A program made the position numbers and the translations under genes. DNA of 64,000 nucleotides from an uncultured Caryophanales bacterium (GTDB taxonomy: Bacteria; Bacillota_I; Bacilli_A; RFN20; CAG-826). Positions 8,870 through 19,064 of this stretch are shown here, piece by piece; the first letter of the stretch is position 1, and each line of letters starts with the position of its first letter. The DNA lies in assembly GCA_905197045.1 (NCBI GenBank), contig CAJJXG010000002.1:1-64000 (forward strand), in the 5' to 3' direction. Below the pieces are notes generated by a model. That model saw nothing but the letters and a program-made list of their open reading frames with translations. It did not search any database and was not told the origin of the DNA.

Positions 8870-11464
8870 TTATTTAGCTGAGAACCAGTCTCTAGCATAA
8901 CCTCCATCAACTTTTAATTTAACTTTTAGTTTTACTGAATTTTCCATGATATCTTTCACAGTTTTGAAAAATTCGTCTTTTTCATCTTCGTAAACTTTAA
9001 ATATCAATTCATCATGAATTTGTGAAACAATTTTTGACTTAAAACCCTTATTTTTAATAGCTTCATAAACTCGAATCATGGAAATCTTCATTAAATCAGC
9101 AGCACTTCCTTGAATTGGAGCATTCATGGCTGCACGTTTTGCAAATTCACGAACTTGATATTGTGAAGATTGAAGTTCTGGAAGATATCTTCTTCGATGA
9201 AACATTGTTTCAGCATAACCTTTTTCAGTCGCTTCATCTATTAAATGATTTAAGTAATTTTTAATTTCAGGGAAAGCCTGATAGAAGTTTTTAATAATTT
9301 CTTTTGCTTCTGAAATAGAGCAATCTAATTGCTCACTTAAACCATAATCACTAATTCCATAAACAATTCCAAAATTAACTGTCTTAGCTTTTCTTCTTTC
9401 TTGACTTGTAGGCTCGCGGTCAAGATTAAAAATTCTTTTAGCGGTAGCAGCGTGGACATCTTCATCATTATTGAAGAATTCAATCATGCTTTTTGCATCG
9501 GATAGATGTGCTAACATTCTAAGTTCAATTTGTGAATAATCTAAAGATAAAATCGATAAATTATCGTCCTTATAGAAAAAGGCTTTTCTGATTTGTTTTC
9601 CTTCCTCGTCACGAGTTGAGATGTTTTGAAGATTTGGCTCGCTAGAAGAAAGTCGTCCGGTAGTAGTTAATGCTTGATTAAATGTTGAATGAACTTTTCC
9701 ATCACTATGAATAAAAGGGATTAATCCATCAACATAGGTTGAAATAATTTTGGCATATTTTCGATATTCAAGTATTTTTTCAATAATTGGATGTTCGTGC
9801 TTAATCATTTCTAAAAATTCAACACTTGTAGAGCCCTTTTTATTACTTTTTAAGTTTAATTTTTCAAATAAAATATGTGAAACTTGTTTTGGCGAGTTAA
9901 TGTTGAATTCTTCATTAGCCAACTCATAAATTTCTTTTGTTAAGATATCTAATTTCTCTTGATATATTGTTTTAAATGAAAGAAGTGTCTCTTTATCAAG
10001 TGGAAATCCCTCAAGTTCCATTTCGCAAAGAACGATAGTTAGAGGCTGTTCGATATTAATTAATAAATCGTATTGGTTTCTTGCTATTAATTTTTCTTTG
10101 ATTTCTTCATATAAAGCTAAAACATAATAAGAAGTTGCAATTGCAATTTGTTTAGAAGAATCATCAAAGAGCAAGTCTTTTGTTGTAGCATAACTTATAT
10201 CAATAGAATAGTAATTTAAAACTGATTCGATATCGCTTTTAATCGATGAATCAAGAAGGTAACTAGCAAGAACTAAATCAAAAAATAGGCCATTAATATC
10301 AATTCCGTTTTTCTTTAATATGTAGCGTACTTTTTTAAAATCAAAGGCAAATTTTTTGACTTTGTCATCTTTAAGAGCGCTTAATAATTTTTGATCTTTA
10401 AGCAAATTTTCTTTATTTATGTAATAAGTTTTTTTGTTAATAGAAAAGGCAAGTCCATTCAATAAAGCATCATGGTAATTAACATTTTCTATATCAACAT
10501 CAATTCCAATTTCATCAGTAAAATCTATATCGTTTGTATCAAAAACCTCGCAAAAATCAACTTTTTCATTATGTTTTTCTTCAATTTTAAATGCTTTTGG
10601 TAATTTTGAAACAAGATGTTTAAACTCATATTTATTGGCAAAATCGGTGACAGAATTAAATTTGTAACCTTCATAAATTATTTGATTAATTTTAATTGGT
10701 ATTTCGCTTTCTTTAGCGATAATAGCTAAGTGTTTACACATTCTGCCATTTTCTTGAAACTCAATGATGTTTCTTCCAACTTTAGTTTTTGTATCAGCGT
10801 TTTTAATGATATTTTCAAGATCACCAAATTGAGCTATAAGTTGTTTTGCGGTCTTATCCCCAACTCCAGGTATTCCTTTTAAATTGTCGGAATCATCACC
10901 CCTTAAACCCTTATAATCAGTGATTTGAACTGGTTCAAAACCCCATTCCTCCTTAAAACTTTCTGGAGTCATTTCTTTAATATCTTTTAAGCCTTTTTTG
11001 ATTAATTCAATAGTGATATTTTCATCAATTAATTGAAGATAATCTTTGTCGCTTGTATAAATATAAACTTTGTAACCATCTTTTTGTGCATTATTTGCAA
11101 TTACTCCACAAATATCATCTGCTTCAAGATCATCGCATTCATAATGAATTATATTAAGTTTATCTAAAAATTCACGAGCTAAAGGAAATTGAGTGATTAA
11201 ATCTTCAGGGAGAGGTGGTCTATTGGCTTTATATTCTTTGAACTCTTTATGACGAAAAGTTTGCTTTCCAGCGTCAAAAGCTACAAAAATTCCATCTCCT
11301 TTTTTAAGCGTACTTAAAAGAGAGGTAATCATATTAGAAAAGGCAAAGATAGCATTAGTGGCTTGGCCACTTTTTGTTCTCATGATATTTGAAGGATCAT
11401 AATAAGTTGCATAAAATGCTCTAAATAATAAACTATTTCCATCAATAACAATAATTTTTGACAT
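8870..11464 (-). CDS. polA: DNA polymerase I
   Basis: The 864-residue enzyme fills gaps and removes RNA primers. The N-terminal 5'-nuclease (about 1-290) has VIDGNSLLFRAFYA and the GDDSDNLKGIPGVGDKTA helix-hairpin-helix. The middle 3'-5' exonuclease-like region (about 310-470) lacks the canonical acidic set: the DxE motif reads DVDIE and the later KxD position is FKKV, so proofreading is probably lost, as in Bacillus Pol I. The polymerase domain is complete with SLDYSQIELR (motif A), KTVNFGIVYG (motif B) and QIHDELIF (motif C). It lies two bases after dnaE and two bases before fpg-coaE. Confidence 0.97.
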   Translation of the reverse strand: MSKIIVIDGNSLLFRAFYATYYDPSNIMRTKSGQATNAIFAFSNMITSLLSTLKKGDGIFVAFDAGKQTFRHKEFKEYKANRPPLPEDLITQFPLAREFLDKLNIIHYECDDLEADDICGVIANNAQKDGYKVYIYTSDKDYLQLIDENITIELIKKGLKDIKEMTPESFKEEWGFEPVQITDYKGLRGDDSDNLKGIPGVGDKTAKQLIAQFGDLENIIKNADTKTKVGRNIIEFQENGRMCKHLAIIAKESEIPIKINQIIYEGYKFNSVTDFANKYEFKHLVSKLPKAFKIEEKHNEKVDFCEVFDTNDIDFTDEIGIDVDIENVNYHDALLNGLAFSINKKTYYINKENLLKDQKLLSALKDDKVKKFAFDFKKVRYILKKNGIDINGLFFDLVLASYLLDSSIKSDIESVLNYYSIDISYATTKDLLFDDSSKQIAIATSYYVLALYEEIKEKLIARNQYDLLINIEQPLTIVLCEMELEGFPLDKETLLSFKTIYQEKLDILTKEIYELANEEFNINSPKQVSHILFEKLNLKSNKKGSTSVEFLEMIKHEHPIIEKILEYRKYAKIISTYVDGLIPFIHSDGKVHSTFNQALTTTGRLSSSEPNLQNISTRDEEGKQIRKAFFYKDDNLSILSLDYSQIELRMLAHLSDAKSMIEFFNNDEDVHAATAKRIFNLDREPTSQERRKAKTVNFGIVYGISDYGLSEQLDCSISEAKEIIKNFYQAFPEIKNYLNHLIDEATEKGYAETMFHRRRYLPELQSSQYQVREFAKRAAMNAPIQGSAADLMKISMIRVYEAIKNKGFKSKIVSQIHDELIFKVYEDEKDEFFKTVKDIMENSVKLKVKLKVDGGYARDWFSAK

Positions 11465-11466
11465 AA

Positions 11467-14400
11467 CTAAACCACCTTTGCGCTTCCAACTACAAAACTA
11501 CCACGATTGTTTCTAACTTCATATCTTCCAGATAAAACAACAATTTTATTAATATCAATTTCACTTACTATTTCAGCCCATAAACTTGAGAAGAAAGTAG
11601 TGTCGACATCACCTGTTTCATCAAAGATAGTAACAAAGGCCATAGGTTTGCCTTTATCTTTACCATTTTTGACAACTATATTTTTTATTGAGCGGACAAT
11701 TCCAACAATTACTGTTGTTTCACCATTTCTTAATCGATTAATAGGGGCGTGTTTCAAATTTTTTAAATTTTCAGGTAAATGATTTAATGGAGAATCACTA
11801 ATCATAACGCCAAGAGCAGCACATTCATTGTCTAGTCGCTCGATTGGATCATCGATTGCTTCAGGGATTTTATATTCCATTCCAAATGTGTCGATTAACT
11901 TGCCTTCCGAACTTTTGACCATGCTTGCGTATTGAATAGCGTTTGGGATAGACATTTTTAAAGCTTTTCTATTTGCAAAAAGAGTATCAAAGGCTCCGGC
12001 ATCAATAAGTTTAGAAAGAATACTATCACTAATTTTTTCTTCACTATATACCATTCTAATTACAAAATTTATAAACGATTCAAAAGGTCCATGCTCCTCT
12101 CTTTCTTTGATAATTGCAATAATAGTTTTTGAAGGAAGATTACTTATTCCAAGAAGTGGCATAAGTAAGCCATTATTCCACATTTCAAAGCGAAGAGTTG
12201 ATGCGTTAATGTTAGGTAAATAAACCTTTATGTTTGAACTTCTAATTTCGGCTAAATATCTTGAGAATTTAGTATCGTTACTTCCATATTGTTGGTCTAA
12301 AATTGAACAATAAAATTCAATTGGATAATTGGCTTTTAAATATGCTTCTTTACAAGCAACCATTGCATAACAAACAGCATGTGATTTATTAAAACCATAG
12401 TTGGCAAATTTCAAAATTTGTTCAAAAAGTGTGTTAGCTTCAACTCCATTATGACCATTGGCAACGCTGCCTTTAATAAAATTTTGTTTCATTTCTAAAA
12501 GCTCGTGACGATCTTTTTTACTGATTGCTTTTCTAAAAATATCTGCATCAGAAAAACTAAAAGAAGCGTAAGCTTGAGCAATTTGCATAATTTGCTCTTG
12601 ATAAACAATAATTCCATACGTTTCTTTTAAGATAGGTTCAAGAGTCTTAGAAAGATAAGTTATTCTTTCTTGACCATGTTTTCTTCTAGAAAAAGATGGA
12701 ATAAATTGCATTGGGCCAGGACGGTCTAAAGAGATTGCTGCAACAACATCTAAAAATGAAGAAGGGCGAATATTAACAATTGCATTATATGCAGCACTAG
12801 TATCAAGTTGAAAAATACCCATTGTTTTAAATTCACTAATTAACTTAAAAATTTCAGGAGTGTCATATGGTATATCTTCCATTTTTAGGTTGATTTTGCG
12901 GGTTTTTTCAATTTTTTTGAGGCAATTATCAATAACGGTAAGGTTTGATAAACCAAGAATATCCATCTTTAAGAACCCTTGTTTTTCAAGATAATTCTTT
13001 TCGTATTGGGTTACCAATTCATTTTCATTTTCATAATCTACCGGAATATGAGTTGATAGCTCGTCCTGATTTAAAATAATTCCTGCTGCATGAAGGCCTC
13101 TTTGACGAGGCAAGCCTTCAATATAATGAGCTTGTTTAAAAATAAACTTATAATCAACATCACTATCGACAGCTTTTTTAAAAGCCGGAATATTTTCATA
13201 TGCATAATCTAGTGAAAAGTTTTTGGCGTTTTCATCTTTAAAATTGTTTGGAATTGTTTTTGAAAGATCGCCAATAAAAGAGGCAGGGAAGCCATAAACT
13301 CTTGCTGTATCTCTTATTGCTTGTTTTGCTGCAATCGTTTGAAAAGCGCAAACTCTAGCAACTTTATTAAATCCATATTTATTAATAAGATAAGCAATAA
13401 TTTCTTCTCTTCGAATATCGGAAATATCAATATCTATATCAGGTAAAGAATTTCTTTTGGCGTTTAAAAATCTTTCAAAAAGTAAGTTATACTTGATTGG
13501 ATCAACATCTGTTATGCCTAAACAATAAGAAATCAAACTTCCTGCAGCAGAGCCTCTTCCTGGACCAACAGGTATACCAACATTTTTAGCATAATTTACA
13601 TAATCTTGAACAACTAAAAAGTAGTTAATGTAACCTAAATTTCTAATAGTTTGGTATTCATAGTTAAGGCGTCTTTTATAGACTTGATTATTTAAATCGA
13701 TATTACGTTTTTTAGCACCTTCTTTGATCAAATCGATAAAATATTGTCGAGTTTCTTCATCGTCTTTTTGAGTATAGTGAATCAAGTCGCCTCTTTTTTT
13801 ATCAAACTTAAATTCAATTAATGATTTAATCTTTTCACAATCTTTAAGTTCTAAAGGCGTATAAAACTTTAAGATTTCTTCTTTAGTTTTAAAGAAAAAA
13901 TCTGAATCAGTAGGAATGGTGTTTTGTTCAATTGTAGTATTTTCTCTTAAAGCATCAAGCATGTTAATAACAATTGCATCATCCTTTTTTAAATATCTTA
14001 TGTAAGGGAAAGCAATAGTTTCATAAGCATATTTTAGAGCAAAATCGCGTATTAAGTTTACGTGAGTAATTTCTTCTTTGTGATAAATTTCTATACCTAT
14101 AAAAAGATGCTTGAAAACTTTTGATAATTTTAAGAGTTCATCTTTTAGATTATTGTTTACTTCTTTAAAGATTTGGTTGTATCCAATTGGTAAAACACAA
14201 ATTAATCCTTCTAAAAATGGTAAAATCTCTGCAAAACTTAGCTCTTTTTCCTCTAATTTGGCTTTTGATATAAGAGAAGTGATGTGAGAAAGATTTGAAT
14301 AACCGGTTTCGTTTTGAATAAATAAAGAGAAAAAATATTTCTCACATTTCACATCCATTCCTAAAATTGGAAATATGTTGTTATCTTTTGCAAGAGAAGC

Positions 14401-14550
14401 AAATTCAGGGAGGCCATACATTACACCTAAATCTGCAAGACCAAGTTCTTCATAGCCGCAGTCTTTGGCCATCTTAAAAAGATCCTTAAAAAGAATTCCA
14501 CTTTTTAAGAAGGAATAACTAGAACGGATATGAAGAGGAATAAAGGCCAT
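11467..14550 (-). CDS. dnaE: DNA polymerase III alpha subunit, DnaE type
   Basis: The 1027-residue replicative-family C polymerase resembles the Bacillus DnaE that extends primers on the lagging strand; a separate PolC is presumably elsewhere. An N-terminal PHP domain is followed by the polymerase core with GPGRGSAAGSLISYCLG and the catalytic PDIDIDI, then a helix-hairpin-helix region and a C-terminal OB fold. The PHP metal site is eroded: the usual HxH is HIR, the TDH-like motif is ADL, and the following Glu is Asp, so no exonuclease activity is expected. It starts on the nrnA stop codon (TAATG) and is slightly shorter than Bacillus DnaE. Confidence 0.96.
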   Translation of the reverse strand: MAFIPLHIRSSYSFLKSGILFKDLFKMAKDCGYEELGLADLGVMYGLPEFASLAKDNNIFPILGMDVKCEKYFFSLFIQNETGYSNLSHITSLISKAKLEEKELSFAEILPFLEGLICVLPIGYNQIFKEVNNNLKDELLKLSKVFKHLFIGIEIYHKEEITHVNLIRDFALKYAYETIAFPYIRYLKKDDAIVINMLDALRENTTIEQNTIPTDSDFFFKTKEEILKFYTPLELKDCEKIKSLIEFKFDKKRGDLIHYTQKDDEETRQYFIDLIKEGAKKRNIDLNNQVYKRRLNYEYQTIRNLGYINYFLVVQDYVNYAKNVGIPVGPGRGSAAGSLISYCLGITDVDPIKYNLLFERFLNAKRNSLPDIDIDISDIRREEIIAYLINKYGFNKVARVCAFQTIAAKQAIRDTARVYGFPASFIGDLSKTIPNNFKDENAKNFSLDYAYENIPAFKKAVDSDVDYKFIFKQAHYIEGLPRQRGLHAAGIILNQDELSTHIPVDYENENELVTQYEKNYLEKQGFLKMDILGLSNLTVIDNCLKKIEKTRKINLKMEDIPYDTPEIFKLISEFKTMGIFQLDTSAAYNAIVNIRPSSFLDVVAAISLDRPGPMQFIPSFSRRKHGQERITYLSKTLEPILKETYGIIVYQEQIMQIAQAYASFSFSDADIFRKAISKKDRHELLEMKQNFIKGSVANGHNGVEANTLFEQILKFANYGFNKSHAVCYAMVACKEAYLKANYPIEFYCSILDQQYGSNDTKFSRYLAEIRSSNIKVYLPNINASTLRFEMWNNGLLMPLLGISNLPSKTIIAIIKEREEHGPFESFINFVIRMVYSEEKISDSILSKLIDAGAFDTLFANRKALKMSIPNAIQYASMVKSSEGKLIDTFGMEYKIPEAIDDPIERLDNECAALGVMISDSPLNHLPENLKNLKHAPINRLRNGETTVIVGIVRSIKNIVVKNGKDKGKPMAFVTIFDETGDVDTTFFSSLWAEIVSEIDINKIVVLSGRYEVRNNRGSFVVGSAKVV

Positions 14551-15551
14551 TATTTACCTGTAATAATTAATTGGTCTAAACGGTTAATAAAGGTGTCAAG
14601 TTCTGATAAATCTTTAATTTGACATCCGCTTGCTTGAGCGTGTCCGCCACCTTTAAATTCGCTAGCGACACCATTAATAATATAATCTCTTGTTCTGATT
14701 GATATTCTAAAGCATGGTTCAGTAATATCTTCTGTAATCGAGCACCAAATATTAATGCCTTTGATATTAGAGAAAAGATTGACGTTTTCTTTCCCTCTTT
14801 CACTAGTCAAACCAAGCTTTAATAAATCTTCGTTAGTTAAAACGTAATAAGCCACACCTTGAGGCGAAACTTTGTAATTATTTAAGATAAATTTGGTTAC
14901 TTCTAAATCAGCAACATTCTTTTCATACATTAAAGCGTAAATGCTTGTGATATTAATTCCTTTATTGACTAAAGCAGAAGCAATTTCAAAAGTATGTGGA
15001 GTAGTTGAAGAATACATAAATCTACCACTATCTCCAACAAGAGCAATATAAAGATATTTAGCACTTAAAGCACTTAATGAATAATCTTTAAATGATATAA
15101 GCATGTTAGCAACAATTTCACTGGCAGCAGCTTTACTTGTATCTACAATTGAAAGATCAAATAACTTATCAGTTTCAGGGTGATGATCGATTTTAATTAT
15201 ATATTTGGCTTTTTCAAAGCGAGGATCAGCAATTCGTTTTTTATCACCTACATCAACAATGATTGCTAAAAAATCATCAAACCATGCGTCGCTAACTTTA
15301 TCGGTTTCTGGAAAAAGTCCACGAGGAGTAAAAGTGACGTGGTTATCGCCTAAAATTTTGACGTCTTTATCAGGAAAATTTTCTTTAATCCATGTGGCTA
15401 AGCCAAATTGAGTACCTAAAGCATCAAAATCTGGCATGATATGACGAAAAACAGCAATTTTTTTGTATCTTTTAATTTGTCTTAAAACTAATCCGAATTC
15501 TTTTTTAAATTTGTCGTTTTCTAATTTAATGTAATCTATTTTTTTCTCCAT
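14550..15551 (-). CDS. nrnA: DHH/DHHA1 phosphoesterase, NrnA-like oligoribonuclease/pAp phosphatase
   Basis: The 333-residue cytosolic enzyme has the DHH phosphoesterase motifs in order: RHIMPDFDALGTQ near residue 37, VDVGDK, the signature IKIDHHPETD near 120, and the C-terminal DHHA1 glycine-rich FKGGGHAQASG. NrnA-type members degrade short RNA oligomers and dephosphorylate pAp; some relatives act on cyclic dinucleotide products, which cannot be excluded. The start is supported by AGGAAG seven bases before the ATG. It lies 13 nt after ackA and overlaps dnaE by one base, so it belongs to the same operon. Confidence 0.9.
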   Translation of the reverse strand: MEKKIDYIKLENDKFKKEFGLVLRQIKRYKKIAVFRHIMPDFDALGTQFGLATWIKENFPDKDVKILGDNHVTFTPRGLFPETDKVSDAWFDDFLAIIVDVGDKKRIADPRFEKAKYIIKIDHHPETDKLFDLSIVDTSKAAASEIVANMLISFKDYSLSALSAKYLYIALVGDSGRFMYSSTTPHTFEIASALVNKGINITSIYALMYEKNVADLEVTKFILNNYKVSPQGVAYYVLTNEDLLKLGLTSERGKENVNLFSNIKGINIWCSITEDITEPCFRISIRTRDYIINGVASEFKGGGHAQASGCQIKDLSELDTFINRLDQLIITGK

Positions 15552-15564
15552 TTATTCTTCCTAT

Positions 15565-16764
15565 CTATTTCTTTAAGCAAATGTTGTAAGCATCACGTGC
15601 AATCATAACTTCCTCATCTGTAGGAATAACTGCAACTTTAATTTTGCTATCAGGAGTAGAAATTAATCCTTCTTTTCCTCCAACCATTTGTGCGTCTAAA
15701 TCTTTGCTATATCTAACTCCAAGAGCCTCAGCTATATTATCTAAAACTATTTCTCTATAATCAGGAGCATTTTCTCCAATACCTGCTGAGAAAATAATTA
15801 AATCGCATCCGCCAAGTCTAACATAATATTGGCCAATAAAATCAGCAACTCTTCTTGCCCATAATTTCATAGCAAGAATAGCGTGTTTATCGCCTTTTCT
15901 TGCGGCGTCTTCGACATCTCTTGAATCGTTTGAAATGCCACTAACTCCGAGTAAGCCACTCTTTTTATTCAATTCTTGGAAAACAGTTTCATTGTCTTTC
16001 CCACTCATTGCAACAATTTGATAATAAACACTTGGGTCCATATCGCCGGTTCTAGAATTCATCATGATTCCTCCAAGTGGAGTGAGTCCCATTGATGTAG
16101 CAACACATTTGCCATGTTTAGTAGCGGTAATAGAAGCGCCGCTTCCTAAATGACAAATAATCATTCGCTTATCTTTTGCTTCAGGGATAAATTTTTCGCC
16201 AACTTCACTTAAATATTTGTGAGAGGTTCCATGAGCGCCATATCTTCTAATTTGATATTTTTCAGTATATTCATATGGAATTGGGTATGTGTAATCTTCT
16301 TCTTCCATACTTTGGTGAAAGGCTGTATCAAAAACTGCAACTTGAGGTACATTTGGTAAAACTTTTTTGAAGGCCTCATAACCAGTAAGGTGAGCTTTAT
16401 TATGAAGTGGAGCAAGTGGAATTAAACTTGCAACTTTTTGAACAGTATCTTCATTCCATAAAACAGAATGAGAGAAATAGCTCCCACCTTGAACAACTCT
16501 ATGACCGACAGCCTTAATTTCGTCTAAATGAGAAATAATTTTCTTTTCAAGCATTCCTTTAACAACGATATCAACAGCATAACCATGATCTGGAACAGGT
16601 AATACTTTTGTTTCTTTGTTACCATCGAATTTAATGGTGAAAATTCCATCATCATGACCAATTCTTTCAACTATACCAGAGCATAAAACTTTTTCTTCTG
16701 GCATTTCATATAATTTAAATTTAACACTGCTTGATCCGCAGTTAACAGACATTACTTTTGCCAT
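15565..16764 (-). CDS. ackA: acetate kinase
   Basis: The 399-residue enzyme interconverts acetyl phosphate and acetate with ATP formation, the usual energy-yielding end of sugar fermentation. Family motifs are VNCGSSSVKF at the N terminus, GHRVVQGG, VFDTAFH, HLGSGASIT and FSAGIGENAP. Length is standard. It is the first gene of an operon that continues with nrnA, dnaE, polA and fpg-coaE, an unusual link between fermentation and DNA replication or repair. AGGAG precedes the ATG, and a promoter with a palindromic spacer lies just upstream. Confidence 0.97.
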   Translation of the reverse strand: MAKVMSVNCGSSSVKFKLYEMPEEKVLCSGIVERIGHDDGIFTIKFDGNKETKVLPVPDHGYAVDIVVKGMLEKKIISHLDEIKAVGHRVVQGGSYFSHSVLWNEDTVQKVASLIPLAPLHNKAHLTGYEAFKKVLPNVPQVAVFDTAFHQSMEEEDYTYPIPYEYTEKYQIRRYGAHGTSHKYLSEVGEKFIPEAKDKRMIICHLGSGASITATKHGKCVATSMGLTPLGGIMMNSRTGDMDPSVYYQIVAMSGKDNETVFQELNKKSGLLGVSGISNDSRDVEDAARKGDKHAILAMKLWARRVADFIGQYYVRLGGCDLIIFSAGIGENAPDYREIVLDNIAEALGVRYSKDLDAQMVGGKEGLISTPDSKIKVAVIPTDEEVMIARDAYNICLKK

Positions 16765-16793
16765 AGCAAATCTCCTTCAAAACAATCTTATTT

Positions 16794-16813
16794 ATTATAG
16801 CCATTTTAAAGGC
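16794..16813 (-). promoter_or_regulatory. ackA promoter -10 with palindromic spacer
   Basis: On the minus strand TATAAT (16794-16799) lies 30 nt upstream of the ackA start. Immediately upstream, GCCTTTAAAATGGC (16800-16813) is an imperfect inverted repeat in the -10/-35 spacer, a plausible operator. The -35 hexamer is poor (TTAAAT at 17-nt spacing). Confidence 0.45.
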
Positions 16814-17122
16814 AAAATTTAATAAAATATCTAATCTAAAGTAGAAGTATTTTCTTAATATGATATTAAAGAAAGATGCCTTTAAAGTCATCATTAATGC
16901 TTTAAATCCTTACTTGAAATATGTGTTTGCATTTATTATTCATGTTTTGGAATGACAAAAATACGAAAAAAACATTCTTTTCTAGTGGAAAAACATGGTT
17001 TTCTGAAAACTTTTCTGAAAATTTATGAAAATATTTATCATTTTCTTTTTATTTTTGATTTTTACTTTAAAAGTAAAAGGATTGTATCTATAATCAAATT
17101 ATAGAGTTTACGGAGGTAATTT
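16814..17122. promoter_or_regulatory. divergent ackA/glgB intergenic region with operator-like repeats
   Basis: This spacer separates the divergent ackA and glgB units. It contains two copies of TTTTCTGAAAA at 16999-17009 and 17011-17021; each copy is itself a perfect 5-bp inverted repeat and they lie 12 bp apart. A 9-bp inverted repeat around one base, TTTTACTTTAAAAGTAAAA, spans 17060-17078. TATAAT at 17089-17094 and GGAGG before the ATG complete the glgB promoter. The repeats suggest a regulator of glycogen genes. No small gene or RNA is evident. Confidence 0.5.
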
Positions 17123-19060
17123 ATGGCCTATGGCTTATTATTTGACTATTTAAATGGTCAATGTATTGAAGCTTATAAATATTTTGGTGCGCATTTTGAA
17201 ACTAGAGAGGTAAAAGAAATAATTACTATACCTCTAAAAAAAGATCCTAGTAAAACAAAACATAGTTCAAGAAAAAAGCTAATTGAAGGGGTTGTCTTTA
17301 GACTTTATGCTCCATCCGCTAGTGATGTAAGCGTTATTGGAGATTGGAATGGTTGGGATCCAACAATTCACAAAATGAATAAAGTCGATGATTCTGGCGT
17401 TTTCGAGATTTTTATTGAAGGATTGCATAATTATTCTTTCTATAAATATCACTTTAGAAACGCAAGGGGTGAATATGTTGATAAAGCTGACCCATTTGCT
17501 TTTTTAAGTGAATATAGACCAGGATCATGCTCTCGTTTATTTAACATTAATGGATTTATCTGGCACGATACTCCTTACCTTAAACAACGTTCTAGAAACT
17601 TCGATGCTCCAATGAGCATTTATGAAATGCATTTAGGTAGTTGGAAGGGTAAGGTTGATGGCAGAAATTTATCTTATGAAGAAATTGCCGATTATTTAAT
17701 TCCATATTTAAAAGAAACTGGCTTTACTCATATTGAAATTATGCCAATTACTCAATATCCATTTGATGGAAGTTGGGGTTATCAAGCTACAGGTTTTTAT
17801 AGCGTAGATTCACGTTATGGAAATCCTATGCAACTTATGAGTTTTGTTGATCGAATCCACCAAGCTGGAATTGGTGTTATCTTAGATTTTGCTCCAGTTC
17901 ATTTTGCAACAGATCCTTGGGCTTTAAAGGATTTTGATGGAACTCCAATGTATGAATATGGAAATGAACACATGTATTCTCCATGGGGTAGCTGTCAATT
18001 CGATCTTGGAAAAGATCCTATTAGAAGCTTCTTAATGAGTGCGATGAGATACTTTATTGATTATTTCCATTTTGATGGAATTAGAGTTGATGCAGTAAGC
18101 AATATCGTCTATTGGGACGGCAATAAGAACAATGGCGAAAATCATGGTGCCACTGAATTTATCAAGAGATTAAATGGTAAAATGCATTATGCTGACCAAT
18201 CCATCATGATGATTGCTGAAGATTCCACTGATTTTCCAGGAGTTACTAAGCCAATTGAATATGGAGGACTTGGATTCGATTATAAATGGGATCTTGGTTG
18301 GATGAACGATACTTTAAAGTATTATGCTCTTGATCCAATTTATAAGAAATATGACCATAACAAATTAACTTTCTCTATGGCTTATTTCTTCAGTGAAAAT
18401 TTCTTACTACCTTTATCACATGATGAAGTTGTTCACGGAAAAGGAACAATTTTAAATAAAATGTGGGGCGATTATGATCAAAAATTTGCTCTTGTAAGAA
18501 ATTTATATACATATCAATTTGCTCATCCTGGCAAAAAACTTAATTTCATGGGTAATGAATTAGCTTCATGGGATGAGTGGAATGAGACAAAATCTCTCCC
18601 TTGGGAACTTAAACGATTCCCAAAACACGATAGTGTTTCCCGTCTTGTAAGGGATTTAAATCTTATCTATCGAAAAGAAAGTGCAATGCATTATGAAGAA
18701 TATAATCCAGTCCATTTTAACTGGCTTATGGTCGATAACAAAAATGATAGTGTCTTCGCTTTTGAAAGAAGAGTTGGTGACTCTCACTTAGTATTTATAT
18801 TCAATATGACACCAAATTATTACGAGCAATATGACATTGGTGTAACTCGTGAAGGAACCTATACTGAAATCTTTAATAGTGATAAAGATGTCTATGGTGG
18901 AAGTAATGCATACAATGGACTTGATGTAATGTCATATTATTGGGGTCCAGAAAACAAACCACACAAAATAACCGTTAAAATTGCTCCATTTGCTGCTATG
19001 ATTTTCAAATATGCTCATAAAAATGGAGAGGATTTAACCGAAGAAAAGGAAGGTAAATAA
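17123..19060 (+). CDS. glgB: 1,4-alpha-glucan branching enzyme
   Basis: The 645-residue GH13 enzyme introduces alpha-1,6 branches in glycogen. An N-terminal CBM48-like domain (FRLYAPSASDVSVIGDWNGWDP near residue 55) precedes the barrel. Family regions are visible: MPITQYPFDGSWGYQATG, FHFDGIRVDAVSNIVYWDG with the nucleophile aspartate, IAEDSTDFPGV with the acid glutamate, and LPLSHDEVVHGKG. A C-terminal all-beta domain ends the protein. Size fits a Firmicutes GlgB. The ATG has GGAGG seven bases before it. It is four bases upstream of glgP; ADP-glucose synthesis genes are not in this window. Confidence 0.96.
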   Translation: MAYGLLFDYLNGQCIEAYKYFGAHFETREVKEIITIPLKKDPSKTKHSSRKKLIEGVVFRLYAPSASDVSVIGDWNGWDPTIHKMNKVDDSGVFEIFIEGLHNYSFYKYHFRNARGEYVDKADPFAFLSEYRPGSCSRLFNINGFIWHDTPYLKQRSRNFDAPMSIYEMHLGSWKGKVDGRNLSYEEIADYLIPYLKETGFTHIEIMPITQYPFDGSWGYQATGFYSVDSRYGNPMQLMSFVDRIHQAGIGVILDFAPVHFATDPWALKDFDGTPMYEYGNEHMYSPWGSCQFDLGKDPIRSFLMSAMRYFIDYFHFDGIRVDAVSNIVYWDGNKNNGENHGATEFIKRLNGKMHYADQSIMMIAEDSTDFPGVTKPIEYGGLGFDYKWDLGWMNDTLKYYALDPIYKKYDHNKLTFSMAYFFSENFLLPLSHDEVVHGKGTILNKMWGDYDQKFALVRNLYTYQFAHPGKKLNFMGNELASWDEWNETKSLPWELKRFPKHDSVSRLVRDLNLIYRKESAMHYEEYNPVHFNWLMVDNKNDSVFAFERRVGDSHLVFIFNMTPNYYEQYDIGVTREGTYTEIFNSDKDVYGGSNAYNGLDVMSYYWGPENKPHKITVKIAPFAAMIFKYAHKNGEDLTEEKEGK

Positions 19061-19064
19061 TTAA

